Origin: Epiperipatus broadwayi
Lineage: Eukaryota > Onychophora > Udeonychophora > Euonychophora > Peripatidae
Direction: 5' to 3'
Assembly: GCA_028023455.1 (NCBI GenBank)
Contig: JAQFVV010006313.1
Span: 3,513,147-3,577,146, forward strand
Length of the DNA stretch: 64,000 nucleotides
Shown here: piece after piece, positions 39,581-51,407 of the stretch
Position numbering within the stretch: the first letter of the stretch is position 1
Layout of the letters: each line of letters opens with the position of its first letter
Notes under the pieces: model-generated
Databases searched by the model: none
Told to the model about the DNA's origin: nothing
The model's input: the letters and a program-made list of their open reading frames with translations, nothing else
Position numbers and translations under genes: made by a program

Positions 39581-39779
39581 ACTTACAAATAATCTTTAAA
39601 AAAAAAACAATAATAACAATTCTTTACTTTTTTTATTTAAAATTATAACTCTAATGTTTCCAATAATATAGCAATTCTCATTTTCCCACTAATTGTTCTG
39701 GACTTTTAACCATGTTTACACAATTGTTTAAATTTTCTTGAATATACAAAGTTTCATAACATTTTCTTTCCTTGTAATT

Positions 39780-40711
39780 TCTAACATACTTTATTATCTG
39801 AATTTTTTTTCACAATTCATTTTATGTCCAATATGCAAAAAATGTATGAATGACTATGATCTTATATCCTTTCTGTTAATTGCTCTATCATGATCCTTAC
39901 CTGTTTCCGTGGCAGTCTTTCCTATATGACTTATAATGCATAATATTGCAAAAACCACAACTAATTATATAAACCAACCCTACCTTATTTTTAATATTAA
40001 CCATCCTTTTTAAATTACACATTCATTTTCATAAAGATTTACCATTTTTACCATCCTATTTTAATATCAGGTAACTTTTTTTTTATAGATGTATTATATA
40101 AATTATCTGAATCTGTATTTGAAATCCACTTCCTACTTGTATACCTGAGATTTACACTATGTTTTGTATTACTATTATTATTTCTGAAAATATCTTTAAT
40201 ACATTTTCCGCATATTTCATACACCTTCCAATTTCTGTTCACGTGCTTCTTTTATCTTCAATGTTAACCTATGGTTTTTTAACTTAAACCCTTTCAATGC
40301 TGCAGTTTTCTGCTACCATGGCTCATATGAATTTGAATCAATTATATTTTTTTCTTTATCTTTAATATAATGTTTAATAAGTATTTCACTATTAATTCCT
40401 TTTCTTTAAAAAAATGTCTAAATACTTTAATCTCTTCTATTTTTTCCATTGTAAATTTAATCTTGTATTTGTAACTGTTCAATTTTTTAAATGCATTAAC
40501 AATACTTCTATTTTTTCCATTGTAAATTTAATCTTGTATTTGTAACTGTTCAATTTTTTAAATGCATTAACAATACATCTACTATTATCTATTACAATTA
40601 CAGCAATATATCTATGACATTCTAAAATTTCTTTATTTTTTATATACTTATCAATTATATCAAAATAAGACTCATGGATCACATGACTCAATGCTCTTAA
40701 GCTTGTAAGAA
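39780..40711 (-). pseudogene. Penelope-like element, 3' part: end of reverse transcriptase and GIY-YIG endonuclease
   Basis: Penelope-like elements encode a telomerase-related reverse transcriptase followed, in most families, by a GIY-YIG nuclease that opens the target. Read right to left, this piece holds the RT active-site region near 40610-40593, then an IKFTMEKIE segment near 40530, then DSNSYEPW near 40330, typical of the linker. Near 39974-39920 comes VYIISCGFCN followed, after a one-base shift, by IGKTATETGKDHDRA, the GIY-YIG pattern with its Cys pair and His. At the RT active site, where YxDD is expected, the sequence reads YIAV, so both aspartates are gone. A 71 bp tandem duplication (40434-40575), frameshifts and stops make it dead. 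The rest of the RT lies beyond the fold-back at 40712. Confidence 0.75.
40434..40575. repeat. 71 bp perfect tandem duplication in the Penelope relic
   Basis: CTTCTATTTTTTCCATTG begins at 40434 and again at 40505, and the two 71 bp units are essentially identical. Being 71 bp it shifts the frame. The near identity shows it is more recent than the surrounding decay. Confidence 0.9.
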
Positions 40712-41377
40712 AAACATAATGAGCTTTTGACAATTGCTCAACAAGCTTTGTGGGAAATGCTTAGCCAGAGAAACCATTTAAAATATCTTTGTCAGGAACC
40801 CCCCCCCCAAACCTCTGGCCATGGTTTCATGCTTTGGCACTCCTCAGAGAGGTATTAAGGTAGCTTCAGGCACTAGATCTAAAAATACCAACCCAAAGCC
40901 AGCATTTATCTAAAATTTATCTATTGAGTGGAAAATCTGAAAATTTCAGACACCAACCTGTCTTGAAACTCTATCCAACTCAAATAGCTATATGGGGCTG
41001 AGAGGTCTTCAGCCATACCATATATTAGCAGTCTTAGCAATATATCAGTAGTCTTAGCAATATATATTAAATCATTGAATATCCTTCAGCCCTATATAGC
41101 TATTTGAGTTGGATAGCTGGGTTTAAAGACATAGGTGTCTGAAAATTTCAGATTTTTCACTCAATAGATAACTTTTTGATAAATTCTGGCTTTGGGTTGT
41201 AGTTTTAGATCTAGTGTCTGAAGCTACCCTAACACCTCTATGAGGAGACGTAGAGCATAAACCAAGATCAGAGGTGGGGGGGGTGTTTGTGGCAGAGATA
41301 TTTTAAATGCTTTCTCTGGCTAATCATTTATCACAAATCTTGTTGAGCAATTAGAAAATGCTCATTGTGTTTATCAA
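40712..41377. mobile_element. 0.67 kb fold-back element inserted in the Penelope relic
   Basis: Inverted arms of about 300 bp (40712-41030 and 41075-41377) surround a short AT-rich centre. Outer landmarks are GAGC...TTGCTCAACAAG on the left and CTTGTTGAGCAATT on the right. Inner landmarks include CAACTCAAATAGCTATAT and its mirror ATATAGCTATTTGAGTTG. It belongs to the same family as 9345-9745 and 61556-62576. It separates the RT FNG/MGSP-type segment on its right from the active-site segment on its left. Confidence 0.8.
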
Positions 41378-41549
41378 TTATATTTTTCTCTATATAGTCA
41401 ATTATAATAGATATAATCCCACTAATAAATAGCCCATAATCTGTCTCTTTGTTATATTCCCATTCTTCATTATACTTTAAATATAAAGCATCATTTATAA
41501 ATGATAATGCTTCTCTGATTACATAGAAACATTCTTCTGAAATTATATT
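41378..41549 (-). pseudogene. Penelope-like element, middle reverse-transcriptase piece
   Basis: The open frame (41564-41331) reads through the RT core. YLKYNEEWEYNKETDYG matches the conserved stretch before the MGSPxS motif, which has become LFIS here, and it is followed by GIISIIIDYIEKNIID, the usual helix with its conserved Glu. The order and spacing are those of Penelope-type RT domains 4 to 5. It is bounded on the right by the 3.46 kb inverted repeat and on the left by the 0.67 kb fold-back, both of which cut the coding sequence. It is the best-preserved piece of the relic. Confidence 0.75.
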
Positions 41550-44500
41550 AGGTGCTTTTCTCACTTACTGGATGAGCCACCAGGTGATGCTGCAGAATCA
41601 TCAAGAAGCCTGCAATTGATTTTTTTTTAAATATTCTCTAAAAATCACTTAATTTTAGAAATGGTAGTCCCCCCCCCCACTGCACAAGACATATCCAGTC
41701 AAAATCGCTAAAATTGAAATGTAAAAAAAAAATCGCTAGAAATCGCTAAATTTGAGAAATGGTAGACCTCCCCACACACACACAAGAAATCAAATTGAAA
41801 TGTATAATTGGAAAAAAAAAACTATAATAAAAGCCTACGAAATTAAACAAAAACATACTAAATGTCAAAGTGATTTAAAAAAGAATTACTCTTCAGTAAT
41901 CTAACTAACAGATAATAATTCAAACCTTGTATTAACCTGTAATAGCATCATTAGAGTTTAAATTCAGTTAATATGTTACTGTATTACTAGTTTATATCAA
42001 AAATTATTGCAAATACTCGGTTTAAATCGCACATATATAAAATCAACAAAACAAATATAATAATCAGAATAGAAAATTGAAATTTAAAACAAAAGTTGAT
42101 TATAACATCTGAGGTGAATAATGTTAATAAATCCTCCCCTCCCACATGAAGGGTTCAATGAAAAATAAGTAAAGTGCAAATTATGAATGCTATTTTTAAA
42201 ATCCTATGAAATAAATGAGAAAAAAAACTATAATAAAAGCCTACAACATTAAACAAAAACATACTAAATCTCAAAGCGATTTAAAAAATAAAAGTATTTA
42301 TAAAATGCAAAAATAACAGCACGAAAAATGGCGGGAAATGTCTTTAAAAAAATCAGTCTCAGTTATCTAACTAACAGATATAATAATAATTCAAACCTTA
42401 ATAACAGACGAATACATATTAAGTAATCAATGTTCCTATTAATCTATAATAGCATCATTAGAGTTTAAATTCACTTAATATGTTATTTCATTACTAGTTT
42501 ATATCAAAATTATAAACAAATAGAAATAAAATAATCAGAATAGAAAATAGAATTTGAAAGTAATTAAAATAGATTACCAATTTCCCTGGAGAGTGAGTTC
42601 ATCTTTCAGCAGGTCCTTGAATTTTTTCATCCTTGCAAAATGAAACTTGGGCATTCTAGATCTCTCCATTAGTGACAAAATATGGATATATATATTATAT
42701 TGTTCCTGTGTATTGATTGCATTTTCTTTCCAGAACTCAGGTCACATGACTGATTGATTTTGCAACAAGATCTTAATTTTTTTTTGTTTATATCAAGGTC
42801 TTAGTTTAACTTGAATTTGTGTTTTTTTATTTATTTATTATAAATAAACACTTAACCTAAAGAAATCATTAGTATTTTGCCTTCATTTGTTTGCGTGTCA
42901 GTTTTTGATTAAATGTCTGTTTATTAGTTGTTTTAATTCTAATTTATGCGTGTGTGTCCATAAAAAGCTGTATAAACTTTAAAACTTATGGAATGGAATG
43001 TGTACAGCAGTTTTCATTTGAACTTTTGAAATGCCACATTTCAAACAATAAATAAAATGTATTACATCTTAGGGTTAAGTTTTGTCTTCATTAAAGCACA
43101 AACTAAATAGAACAGTAATGTTTTGATTTTACTTCCTTTCATCCCAAAACCAAATAAAAAGTAATAACGGAGGAAGCCCCTCCCAAAAAACCCCAGAACG
43201 CTTGATGGATCAATATTTTGAGAAAATGCATATATATAAATTATTTGATTTATAATCATATATTATAACACTGCAAATGTACAATCACTTTTTCTTTTAA
43301 AGTATATATGTTCTCCAATAATATCAACAAATTAAAAATCCTTCTCCTTTTCAAAAACTTTATTTTCTTATATCAATACTGAACATATTTATATAATACA
43401 AAACTACAAAAATAACTGTAAGAAGATAAAAACAGTTGAAACGTTGGAGTTTTGTATTATATAAATTGTTACATTTATCATTTTTAAACTCCCTCCACTC
43501 ACAACTTATAAATATATGTTCAGTATTGGTACAAGAAAATAAAGTTTTTGAAAATAAAAAGAAGGATTTTTAATTTGTTGATATTATTGATTTATAATTT
43601 AAAACGAGAAAAAGTATTATTTACCATTTTTAAAAAAAAAATACTTTCACTCTTTAAAAACATAGAGATTAATTTCCCCATGACAAAACTTGCAAAATCA
43701 TTCAGTCACGTGACCAGAGTTCTGGAAAGAAAATGCAATCAATACACAGGAACAATATAATATATATATATCCATATTTTGTCACTAATGGAGAGATCTA
43801 GAATGCCCAAGTTTCATTTTGCAAGAATGAAAAAATTCAACGACCTGCTGAAAGATGAACTCACTCTCCAGGGAAATTGGTAATCTATTTTAATTACTTT
43901 CAAATTCTATTTTCTATTCTGATTATTTTATTTCTATTTTGTTTATAATTTTGATATAAACTAGTAATAGAGTAATATATTAACTGAATTTAAACTCTAA
44001 TGATGCTATTATAGATTAATAGGAACATTGATTACTTAATATGTATTCGTCTGTTATTAAGGTTTGAATTATTATTATATCTGTTAGTTAGATAACTGAG
44101 ACTGATTTTTTTTAAAGACATTTCCCGCCATTTTTCATGCTGTTATTTTTGCATTTTATAAATACTTTTATTTTTTAAATCGCATTGAGATTTAGTATGT
44201 TTTTGTTTAATGTTGTAGGCTTTTATTATAGTTTTTGTTTTTATTCATTTCATAGGATTTTAAAAATAGCATTCATAATTTGCACTTTACTTATTTTTCA
44301 TTGAACCCTTCATGTGGGAGTGGGGGGGGGGGATTTATTAACATTATTCACCTCAAATGTTATAATCAACTTTTGTTTTAAATTTCAATTTTCTATTCTG
44401 ATTATTATATTTCTGTTTTGTTGATTTTATATATGTGCGATTTAAACCGAGTATTTGCAATAATTTTTGATATAAACTAGTAATACAGTAACATATTAAC

Positions 44501-45010
44501 TGAATTTAAACTCTAATGATGCTATTACAGGTAAATACAAGGTTTGAATTATTATCTGTTAGTTAGATAACAGAAGAGTGATTCTTTTTTAAATCATTTT
44601 GACATTTAGTATGCTTTTGTTTAATTTCAGGTTTTTATTCTAGTTTTTTTTTCCAATTATACATTTCAATTTGATTTCTCATGTGTGTGTGTGTGGGGGG
44701 GGTGTCTACCATTTCTCAAATTAAATGATTTCTAGCGATTTTTTTTTTATATTTCAATTTCAGCATTTTTGACCAATTTGTCTCGTGCGGCGGGGGTCTA
44801 CCATTTCTAAAATTAAGTGATTTTTAGCGATTTTTTTTTTACATTTCAATTTCAGCGATTTTCACAGATTTGTCTCGTGTGGCGGGGGGGTCTACCATTT
44901 TTAAAATTAAGTGATTTTTAGCGAATATTTTAAAAAAATATCAATTGCAGGCTTCTTGGTGGTTCTGCAGCATCACCTGGTGACTCATCCAATACATGAG
45001 AAAAGCACCT
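41550..45010. mobile_element. 3.46 kb inverted-repeat (fold-back) element
   Basis: The left arm from 41550 and the right arm ending at 45010 are near-perfect mirrors. The outer tips are AGGTGCTTTTCTCA and its complement. Further in, CACCAGGTGATGCTGCAGAA, then CTCCCACATGAAGGGTTCAA (42136) versus its mirror near 44305, then GGAGAGTGAGTTCATCTTTC (42590) versus 43855. The centre (about 43390-43470) holds a smaller inverted repeat. The left arm carries about 500 bp (roughly 42762-43270) missing from the right arm, an insertion or a deletion. The arms contain no recognisable gene. It interrupts the Penelope relic between the FD...YT and FNG segments. Confidence 0.85.
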
Positions 45011-45126
45011 TCTATTACTTCTTTTTTTTATCAATAACAATTTTTATACTCTCTGCCCTGTGTATACTCCGATACATTTTTTTTCATTATCAAATAATAC
45101 AAACATTCCATTTCTATTTATCTTTA
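45011..45126 (-). pseudogene. Penelope-like element, reverse-transcriptase FD...YT piece
   Basis: Only 116 bp remain between the fold-back and the hAT element. On the minus strand it reads MFVLFDNEKKCIGVYTGQR, the counterpart of the conserved FDxxSLYTNIP region that holds the first catalytic aspartate (codon near 45090). Its place, after the DKG piece and before the FNG/MGSP piece, matches RT domain order. It ends at the hAT target duplication TATCTTTA. Confidence 0.6.
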
Positions 45127-45260
45127 CAGGGCCGGCGCTGGGTACTAGGCGCCCGCATGCAAATTTGATTTTGGCGCCCCTGTCAATATGTATGTTTACT
45201 AAGGTGACCCGCCGTGGCATTTTAAAAAAGTCATGATTTTTAGAAAGAATGCACGATGTA

Positions 45261-45356
45261 ATGCTATTTTTGATATCAAAAATAGCATAAAATTGATTGT
45301 TAAATTATATATTATTTCATACAAACGGTTTGTATGAAATAATATATAATTTAACA
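45261..45356. repeat. two adjacent perfect palindromes in the hAT-1 left end
   Basis: A 28 bp perfect palindrome (ATGCTATTTTTGATATCA and onward, 45261-45288) is followed after 9 bp by a second with 29 bp perfect arms around a single base (45298-45356). They lie 130-230 bp from the element end, where hAT transposases often have subterminal binding motifs. A binding role is inference. Confidence 0.85.
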
Positions 45357-46766
45357 CGGCAAATTTAGATGTTAGAAAAATTTGCAGAAATTTTAAAAAT
45401 AATGTGTTTGTTAAAAATAGACAGAGTGATTCAAATATATATATATATAATAAATTAAAAAAAAATAATGTTTGAGATTAACTACTTCAGCTTCAAGCCG
45501 CCATATTGAACTTTTTAAAATACTGGCCTGATACACAATTTTCACAATAACTTCAGTTTGAATTATGTTAGAGCAAAAACAATTACATTGCTAGAAACTA
45601 GAAAAACTAAGGAAAACAATAAGCATAAAATAAATAGTGATAACTATATAAAAAATAAGGAAAAAAAGAAATTTTCACAACCGAAATAATTATTATTTTA
45701 TTGTTTGTTCATAATTTGGAAATTAACATTAATTAAAATGCAAATTACATCTTCAGTGATAATTTCTTTGTATTCCTCACAAAAAAATCTTTCTAAAGAT
45801 ATATAATAAGTCTTACCTGAGATAATCCATAGCTTTACAATGTCCGAAAATGTTCCTATAAGAGTTCTTCATTTTTATCTTCTACCCCAACTGTTGCAAA
45901 TTGTCAAGGCGCCTGGAAGAAAAGAGTTCTCCCTAATAAAAGATAAAAAATAAAAAAATTAAAATTCTAACAGAATATAAAAATAATGAAGAAAGTGGAA
46001 AATTATTACTTACCATTATAAATACAATAAAAAATAAAATGTCATCATCATCATCATCATAGTACAGGTATATGTATATTATAAAAGTGGTGTATATGTA
46101 TGAATCATGAAAGTTCTGCTAATGGTTATGGGAAAACTCAAAAGCCTGTTAAACAAGATGCACTATTTTGATTTTAGACTTTGGATAAACCAACCTTGTT
46201 TATAACATCATCATCATACTGAATAATCATTGCCAATACAGAAAACAATTTACAAATTTCTCATTCCAAGAGGCAGACAATGATTACTAAAAAGGTTCTA
46301 TGGCAGATATTTATATAAAAAATGTTTATATTCTACCTCTTCCAAGATATGTCTTCCAGAGAAGTATACCTGTTCATATATGCTAATATAAATATGCAAA
46401 ATATTTCATCATGCCAGATCTTGTTTACCAATTGGAAAAAGTAATCAGTAATGAAGCTGAAACAAAATTCTAATAAGGAAGGCAATCAGGCAGTCATATG
46501 CCTATAAAGTATAAAATGAAGTTAGTAAAAAAACAAGTTAATAAAACAACAAATAAAAACTAAATTAGTAAAACAAAAACAATGAAAACCATGTTAGTAA
46601 AACAAAAATTAGTAAAAACAGAAAAAAATTACTGCATTATATACAATCAATTTGCTAGAGAGGAATTAAATTGTAAATAGTCTTGAATCAGTGTGTCAAC
46701 CATTCATCCATTGTGCTGGTCGCTAAAACAAACCAACAAAAAAAAAAACAATAATAAAAACATTAC
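45357..46766. other. noncoding part of hAT-1, left third
   Basis: There is no long frame here. A short exon-like block with good minus-strand splice signals lies at about 45930-45840, with acceptor TTTTATTAG and donor CAG|GTAAGA. It could belong to the piggyBac-like gene upstream, but its frames are broken. A CATCAT tract lies near 46042. Confidence 0.4.
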
Positions 46767-47277
46767 CTTTCATATGTGCTACCTATCACAGAGTAAAAAA
46801 TCAGTGTCATTTTTCTTGAGTGGCATATTTATTAGTATTTCTTCGATAATAGTTGATAAAAGTTTTTTATCAAATAACATTAAAAAAAAATCTAAAATTG
46901 AATACTTACCTACTATAGAAAACTTCAAACCTGGAGTTTTAGTAAAATTCTCTACATTCACAGGTTTGCAGGTTACGTTCGGACACAGATTACTGTTACT
47001 AGATGAAGGGCCTGGCCGATTGATATTGTTGGGAACACTCGTTGACGGGCCTGGTGTATTGATATCATCCAGAAAAGCACTCATAGTTTTTTTCTTTTTG
47101 GCTGGTAAAGGAGTTTCTTCTTCTGATGACGAAAAATATTCTTCAAGATCACTACAACTAACACTATCCTCGGAGTCAAAGGGCTTATATGGGACAAATT
47201 CATCACCGCTGGAATAATCCGTATCAGAGGCCATCATGTCCCGTTCATTTATTTTGCGTACTTTTGTTTCCGTTAAT
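46767..47277 (-). pseudogene. piggyBac-like (PGBD) gene, N-terminal exon
   Basis: PGBD proteins derive from piggyBac transposases; the N-terminus is acidic and disordered and leads into the DDE domain. The open frame starts at 47237 (MMASDTDYSSGDE) and runs 152 codons to a stop at 46779. Residues 1-50 are acidic and Ser-rich, then comes a Lys run (KKKK), a Pro/Asn-rich linker, and at about residues 115-132 ILDFFLMLFDKKLLSTII. That last segment matches the start of the piggyBac domain, xxFFxLFFxxELLxxIVEE. The domain then breaks off. A donor-like AAAG|GTAATG at 46766 and an acceptor at 47278 suggest it is an exon. No catalytic residues are present in the window. It lies inside hAT-1, downstream of and parallel to the hAT transposase. 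It may be a captured gene fragment or a nested piggyBac remnant. Confidence 0.6.
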
Positions 47278-47430
47278 CTAACAAATTGTGAAAAAAAATT
47301 TTAAAAAAATTGACCTTATTCGCAAAAAAATTAATAAAAATTTTATTTTTTAACTTACAGAAAAATGGCAACTACCTACGAAAAGAGGAAAAAACGACGA
47401 AGAGAATTATGGTATAGGCGCATGCGTAGT
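47278..47430 (-). promoter_or_regulatory. promoter and first-intron candidate of the PGBD-like gene
   Basis: Read on the minus strand there is a GCGCATGCGT word at 47418-47427, close to the NRF1 site GCGCATGCGC of CpG promoters. A short possible leader follows, then a donor CT|GTAAGT (47358) and an acceptor TTGTTAG (47278), giving an 81 bp intron just ahead of the start codon at 47237. The surrounding sequence is richer in CpG than the rest of hAT-1. A 60-codon basic frame on the opposite strand (47365-47547) overlaps it; I do not regard that frame as a gene with confidence. All of this is prediction. Confidence 0.35.
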
Positions 47431-47547
47431 CCTTATAGTTTTTCCGTAATTTCAAACAGAAAAACGAACTTCAACAAACGAACATTAACGAGCGCAATCG
47501 TCGCCGACAAACCGGAAGTAGTTAAAATATTTAAATGTTTAAAATAA

Positions 47548-48042
47548 TTTTCGAAAAACATTTACATATTTTAATCTCAAATATTTTTTTTTTTTAAAAT
47601 TTCATATTTATTATTTGCGTCACTGTCTGTTTTTAACAAACCCATTATTTTTAAAATTTTTGCTAATTTTTCTAACCTCTAAATTTATGCAAATATTAGC
47701 AAATTTAATAATAAATTTACAATTTATAAATGAAATAATTTTAAAAAAAGATAATATTACAAACATACATATTTAATTTATTATTATTAATGTATGCTAT
47801 ATCTATATAAACGCTCCATATAAAACAAATTTTTAATCAGCCCCCCCCCCGGTCAATGGTGTCCCGTTTTACCAATGCTAAAATCTGGTTACTTTAATGT
47901 ATACCACCTACATGTTATAAATATTAGTGTACAAAATCTTTCTAAGGGAAACAAACAAGGCAATGTAAATAAATAATTTTTAATATTAAAAAAAAAGAAA
48001 ATACAGTTAAAAAAAGTAAATGCATTACAAAACATGTTATAA
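47548..48042. other. spacer inside hAT-1
   Basis: AT-rich, no frame. A C run followed by GGTCAATGGTGTCCCG lies near 47838-47865. It could mark the edge of a nested element, but I found no matching opposite end. Confidence 0.35.
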
Positions 48043-50518
48043 TTATAATAATTTTATAATCCTTGACTTCATATTAATAAACCTTGATATGATTGTATTT
48101 ATTTCCAGTTCTGCACAAATATCATTTTCAATAGCAATTAATGCCAAATTAACAAGCCGTTTTTGTGACATAGTTGTTCTCAAGTAAGTTTTAATTAATT
48201 TTAACTTAGAAAAAGAGCGTTCACCGCTTGCAACACTAACAGGTAATGTTAATAATATTCTTAAAGCTATTGATAAGTTTGGCATAGATAAATTATTAGA
48301 AACTATAAAATTAAGTGTTTCGAAAGGGTTTTGAGAATTTAAAAAATCCTTTTGAAAAATATCTCGAAAAGCAGTTCATTCATCGAATAAATCTGTAGCA
48401 TTAATATCTTTACTGTTATCAAATTTCAAAATATTTTCTAAATCTTTGCATTTTGCTTGTAACTCGCTCTTATTAATTTCTGATATTTTATATAGAAAAT
48501 TGAAATTATTATAACATGCTTCGAGGAGTTCAAAGCGTTCTGTTAAAGAATTAATCGCTACATCTAAAAGTGTAAAAAACATGTTTATTTTAAATTTTTC
48601 TTCAGGTATTTGAGGTGTTTCGTCCTGATGCTCGTAATCAAATTGACGAGTTTTTTTCCGTTGTCAAACTTCTTTGGCAGTTTTAAATTCTTTCTCTCCA
48701 TCAACCTCTTCGCTAAGTTCATCTGCAATTTTGAGAATGTTTTTGAAATTTGAATCTGATCGATAATCTCGTAAAAATTTATTTAGATTTGCGATCGATT
48801 CTAAAGCAAGTGAAGCATTCATATTTACATTTTGGAGCATTTTACTGACAGGATTTATTCTATTTAATATATCAAGCCAAATTATTAAAGAACAAATAAA
48901 TTTGTAATCCTTAAGGTTAGTGCAGAGTGATTGAGCTTCATGTTGAATTTCTCTATTAAAAGATTCGTTGTTCATTATTTCATAGAGTGCATCATAAATT
49001 TCACCCAACTGATACTGTAGAGGCCGGATTGCATCAATTCTGCTTTCCCATCGTGTTTCTGATGGTTGTTTTAGAGTTAAAGTTTTAATAAATTTTAAAA
49101 GGATTGACCACTGTTTATAAGATGATGAAAAAAAATTGTATATTTTTGAACAATTGCAAAAAAACCAATTGTATCTACATTGACTTTGGCGGCATCGTTT
49201 ATGATTAAGTTTAAAGAATGAGCAGCACATGGTACGTAAAATGCACAAGGGTTTTTGGTTAAAATCAAATTTTGAAGTCCAGCCTTTTTGCCTTTCATGT
49301 TGGCCCCATTATCATACCCTTGACCACGCATGTCTTCAATGGGAATCTTCCATTTTTCCAGTTGTTCAATTATTGTTGTACATAAACCTCATCCAGTGGA
49401 ATCTGTTATATCTATGAAACCTAAAAAGTTTTCTCTAATTTTAACCGTTCCATTATTACAAAAAACGAAGCGAATAATTATGGTCATTTGTTCAGTTTTA
49501 CTTGCATCTGGTGTACAATCTAAAATAATAGAATAATATTTGGATTTCTTTATCGATAATAAAATTGTTTCCCTAATTGCTGTACTTAAAATTTCCAATA
49601 ATTTATTTTGGCTATCTTTGCTCAAATAATGTACTCTATTGTTTTGATCTAGGGCCCTCTCAACATGATTTTCCATAACGGGATCAAACTTCGCAAATAA
49701 TTCAATTAATTTTAAAAAATTTCCATTATTTTTTTCGTATAATTTATCAGATGATCCGCGAAATGCTAAATTTTGACTACCAAGGAATTTGATAATTTCA
49801 ATCAGCCATTCCAAAACACTCCTCCAATGTTTCTTTTCCATTTCATATAAATTTTGAGATTGACAATCAATAGTAATTTTGTTTTTTAATCTTTTCTCAA
49901 GTTCATTCCAATTCAATAAACTTTTCATGTGAGCCATACTAGTTTCATGACTGTGTAAAGTTGTACTTAAATTTCTCCAATTATTGTATCCTTCTATGAG
50001 GCTAGATTCAGTAGATCCAAAAACTTTGCAACAAAAGCAAAACACAGAGTTCAAAATTTCGGAATAAATAAGCCATTTTCGAAAAACTACTTCTCCGTTT
50101 TCCATTTTTCTATTATAATATACATCAGAAAATTTACGGCCATGTACATCGTTCGGATATATAATATCTTTCTTTTGAACAGGCCCCATTTCTACTAAAA
50201 TAACACGTAGTTTGTCATCGATTTTATTCCATTCAGCTGGATCTTCTAAATTTGTACACATTTGATATGATATTGGCACAATGACTTTGTTGTTAACTGT
50301 TTCTTACTAAAATCTTGTTCAATATTTTCAACAGTTCCCTGTGATCTAGATGATGTGCACGGTTCTGGTTCTTGTTGAGTATAAGCTATTTCAGAAGCAG
50401 TTGATATTTTAAGATATTTATTAAGTGATCCACTTTGTTTTTTAATGTTTGCTATTTTTTCAGCTTGGCGTTTACGATTTTGTGCACCGGATAGTTTTTT
50501 CTTAGTTTTTGATTCCAT
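48043..50518 (-). pseudogene. hAT transposase pseudogene, ZMYM1/TTF-type zinc-finger family
   Basis: This is the transposase of hAT-1. The start at 50518 is chosen because MESKTKKKLSGAQNRKR is the basic N-terminus typical of this family. In order: a TTF-type zinc finger with CFCC near 50035 and His residues near 49950; a DUF4371-type region with SIILDCTPDASK near 49550 (first catalytic Asp); GYDNGANM near 49313 (second Asp); PCAAHSLNLII near 49235; TRWESR near 49053; and the C-terminal hAT dimerisation motif SVASGERSFSKLK near 48237-48199. Breaks: a frameshift near 50260-50290, in-frame TGA at 49389, a one-base frameshift in an A run near 49143, and TGA at 48664 and 48376. Total length matches the family, so the gene is full-length but disabled. 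No intron is evident. Confidence 0.9.
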
Positions 50519-51361
50519 ATTACTTTTACTCATGAACGCCACTTTAAAATAATTTTCAAATGTAATAAATAAATAAATACGGACTCTAATTTTTATATTT
50601 ACATCATGTATCTTAATACTTAAGATTATATATTGCTAATTTAGATGTCCAACACAAATTACTTCTTGCGCCAAAATACAAAACTCTATACGCGGAGGGG
50701 AAGAAGTTGTTTAACTTGTTTACCTAAAAAAGGCAGCTAATAAATTGGAAATATTCAGCCATTGACATTAAAAATGGTCAGGTTTTAAAATAACTCAAGT
50801 GTCCAGTTTTTTACGCTTGATTGAACATTTTAGTTTTACCATTGGCAAGATTTTCTTTTGTTATCATATATTTTTCTAATTAACACAGGTGGCCTGCCAG
50901 GCCTGATTTGCGATTTCAATAGAAAATTTCCTGGGATTATAATTATTGTTTACAAGTTCTTACTAAGATTTTAAAATTTGCGATAAACATCATAAGCAAA
51001 CGTATGTAATTAATTTGCAAACCTAATTACTAATTAGTATGCAGAAAAAATAAACTTTTGACAACGATTAAAATATATAAAATAAAAAGTAAACTGAAAA
51101 TTATATTAAGTTTACTGGAATTATACCTATAATATATATTACATACACGTTCGAATATTTATATCAAATTATTATTTAAATAAAAAATTAGAAAATGTTT
51201 TATTTTGCAATATTATAATCGTTTCTTACGATTTCAAAATTATGTACATGATCTAATATATATATACGCATATACATACATAAGTTCTAATTTATAATAC
51301 TTTTAGTGTGTGTTTATTTATATATTTGCTAGCAGAAAGTTACTTATAGTTTACTATAAGC

Positions 51362-51407
<46 letters not shown>

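Noticed and set aside
43062-43259. 65-codon minus-strand frame inside the 3.46 kb inverted repeat
   Set aside because: It lies in the segment unique to the left arm and shows no domain or codon signature.
46693-47217. 174-codon plus-strand frame
   Set aside because: It is the antisense of the PGBD-like exon. The minus frame has the family motifs and a sensible start.
47365-47547. 60-codon basic plus-strand frame (MATTYEKRKKRRRELW...)
   Set aside because: No family recognised. It overlaps the putative promoter and leader of the PGBD-like gene. Its acceptor-like upstream sequence reads better as a donor on the other strand.
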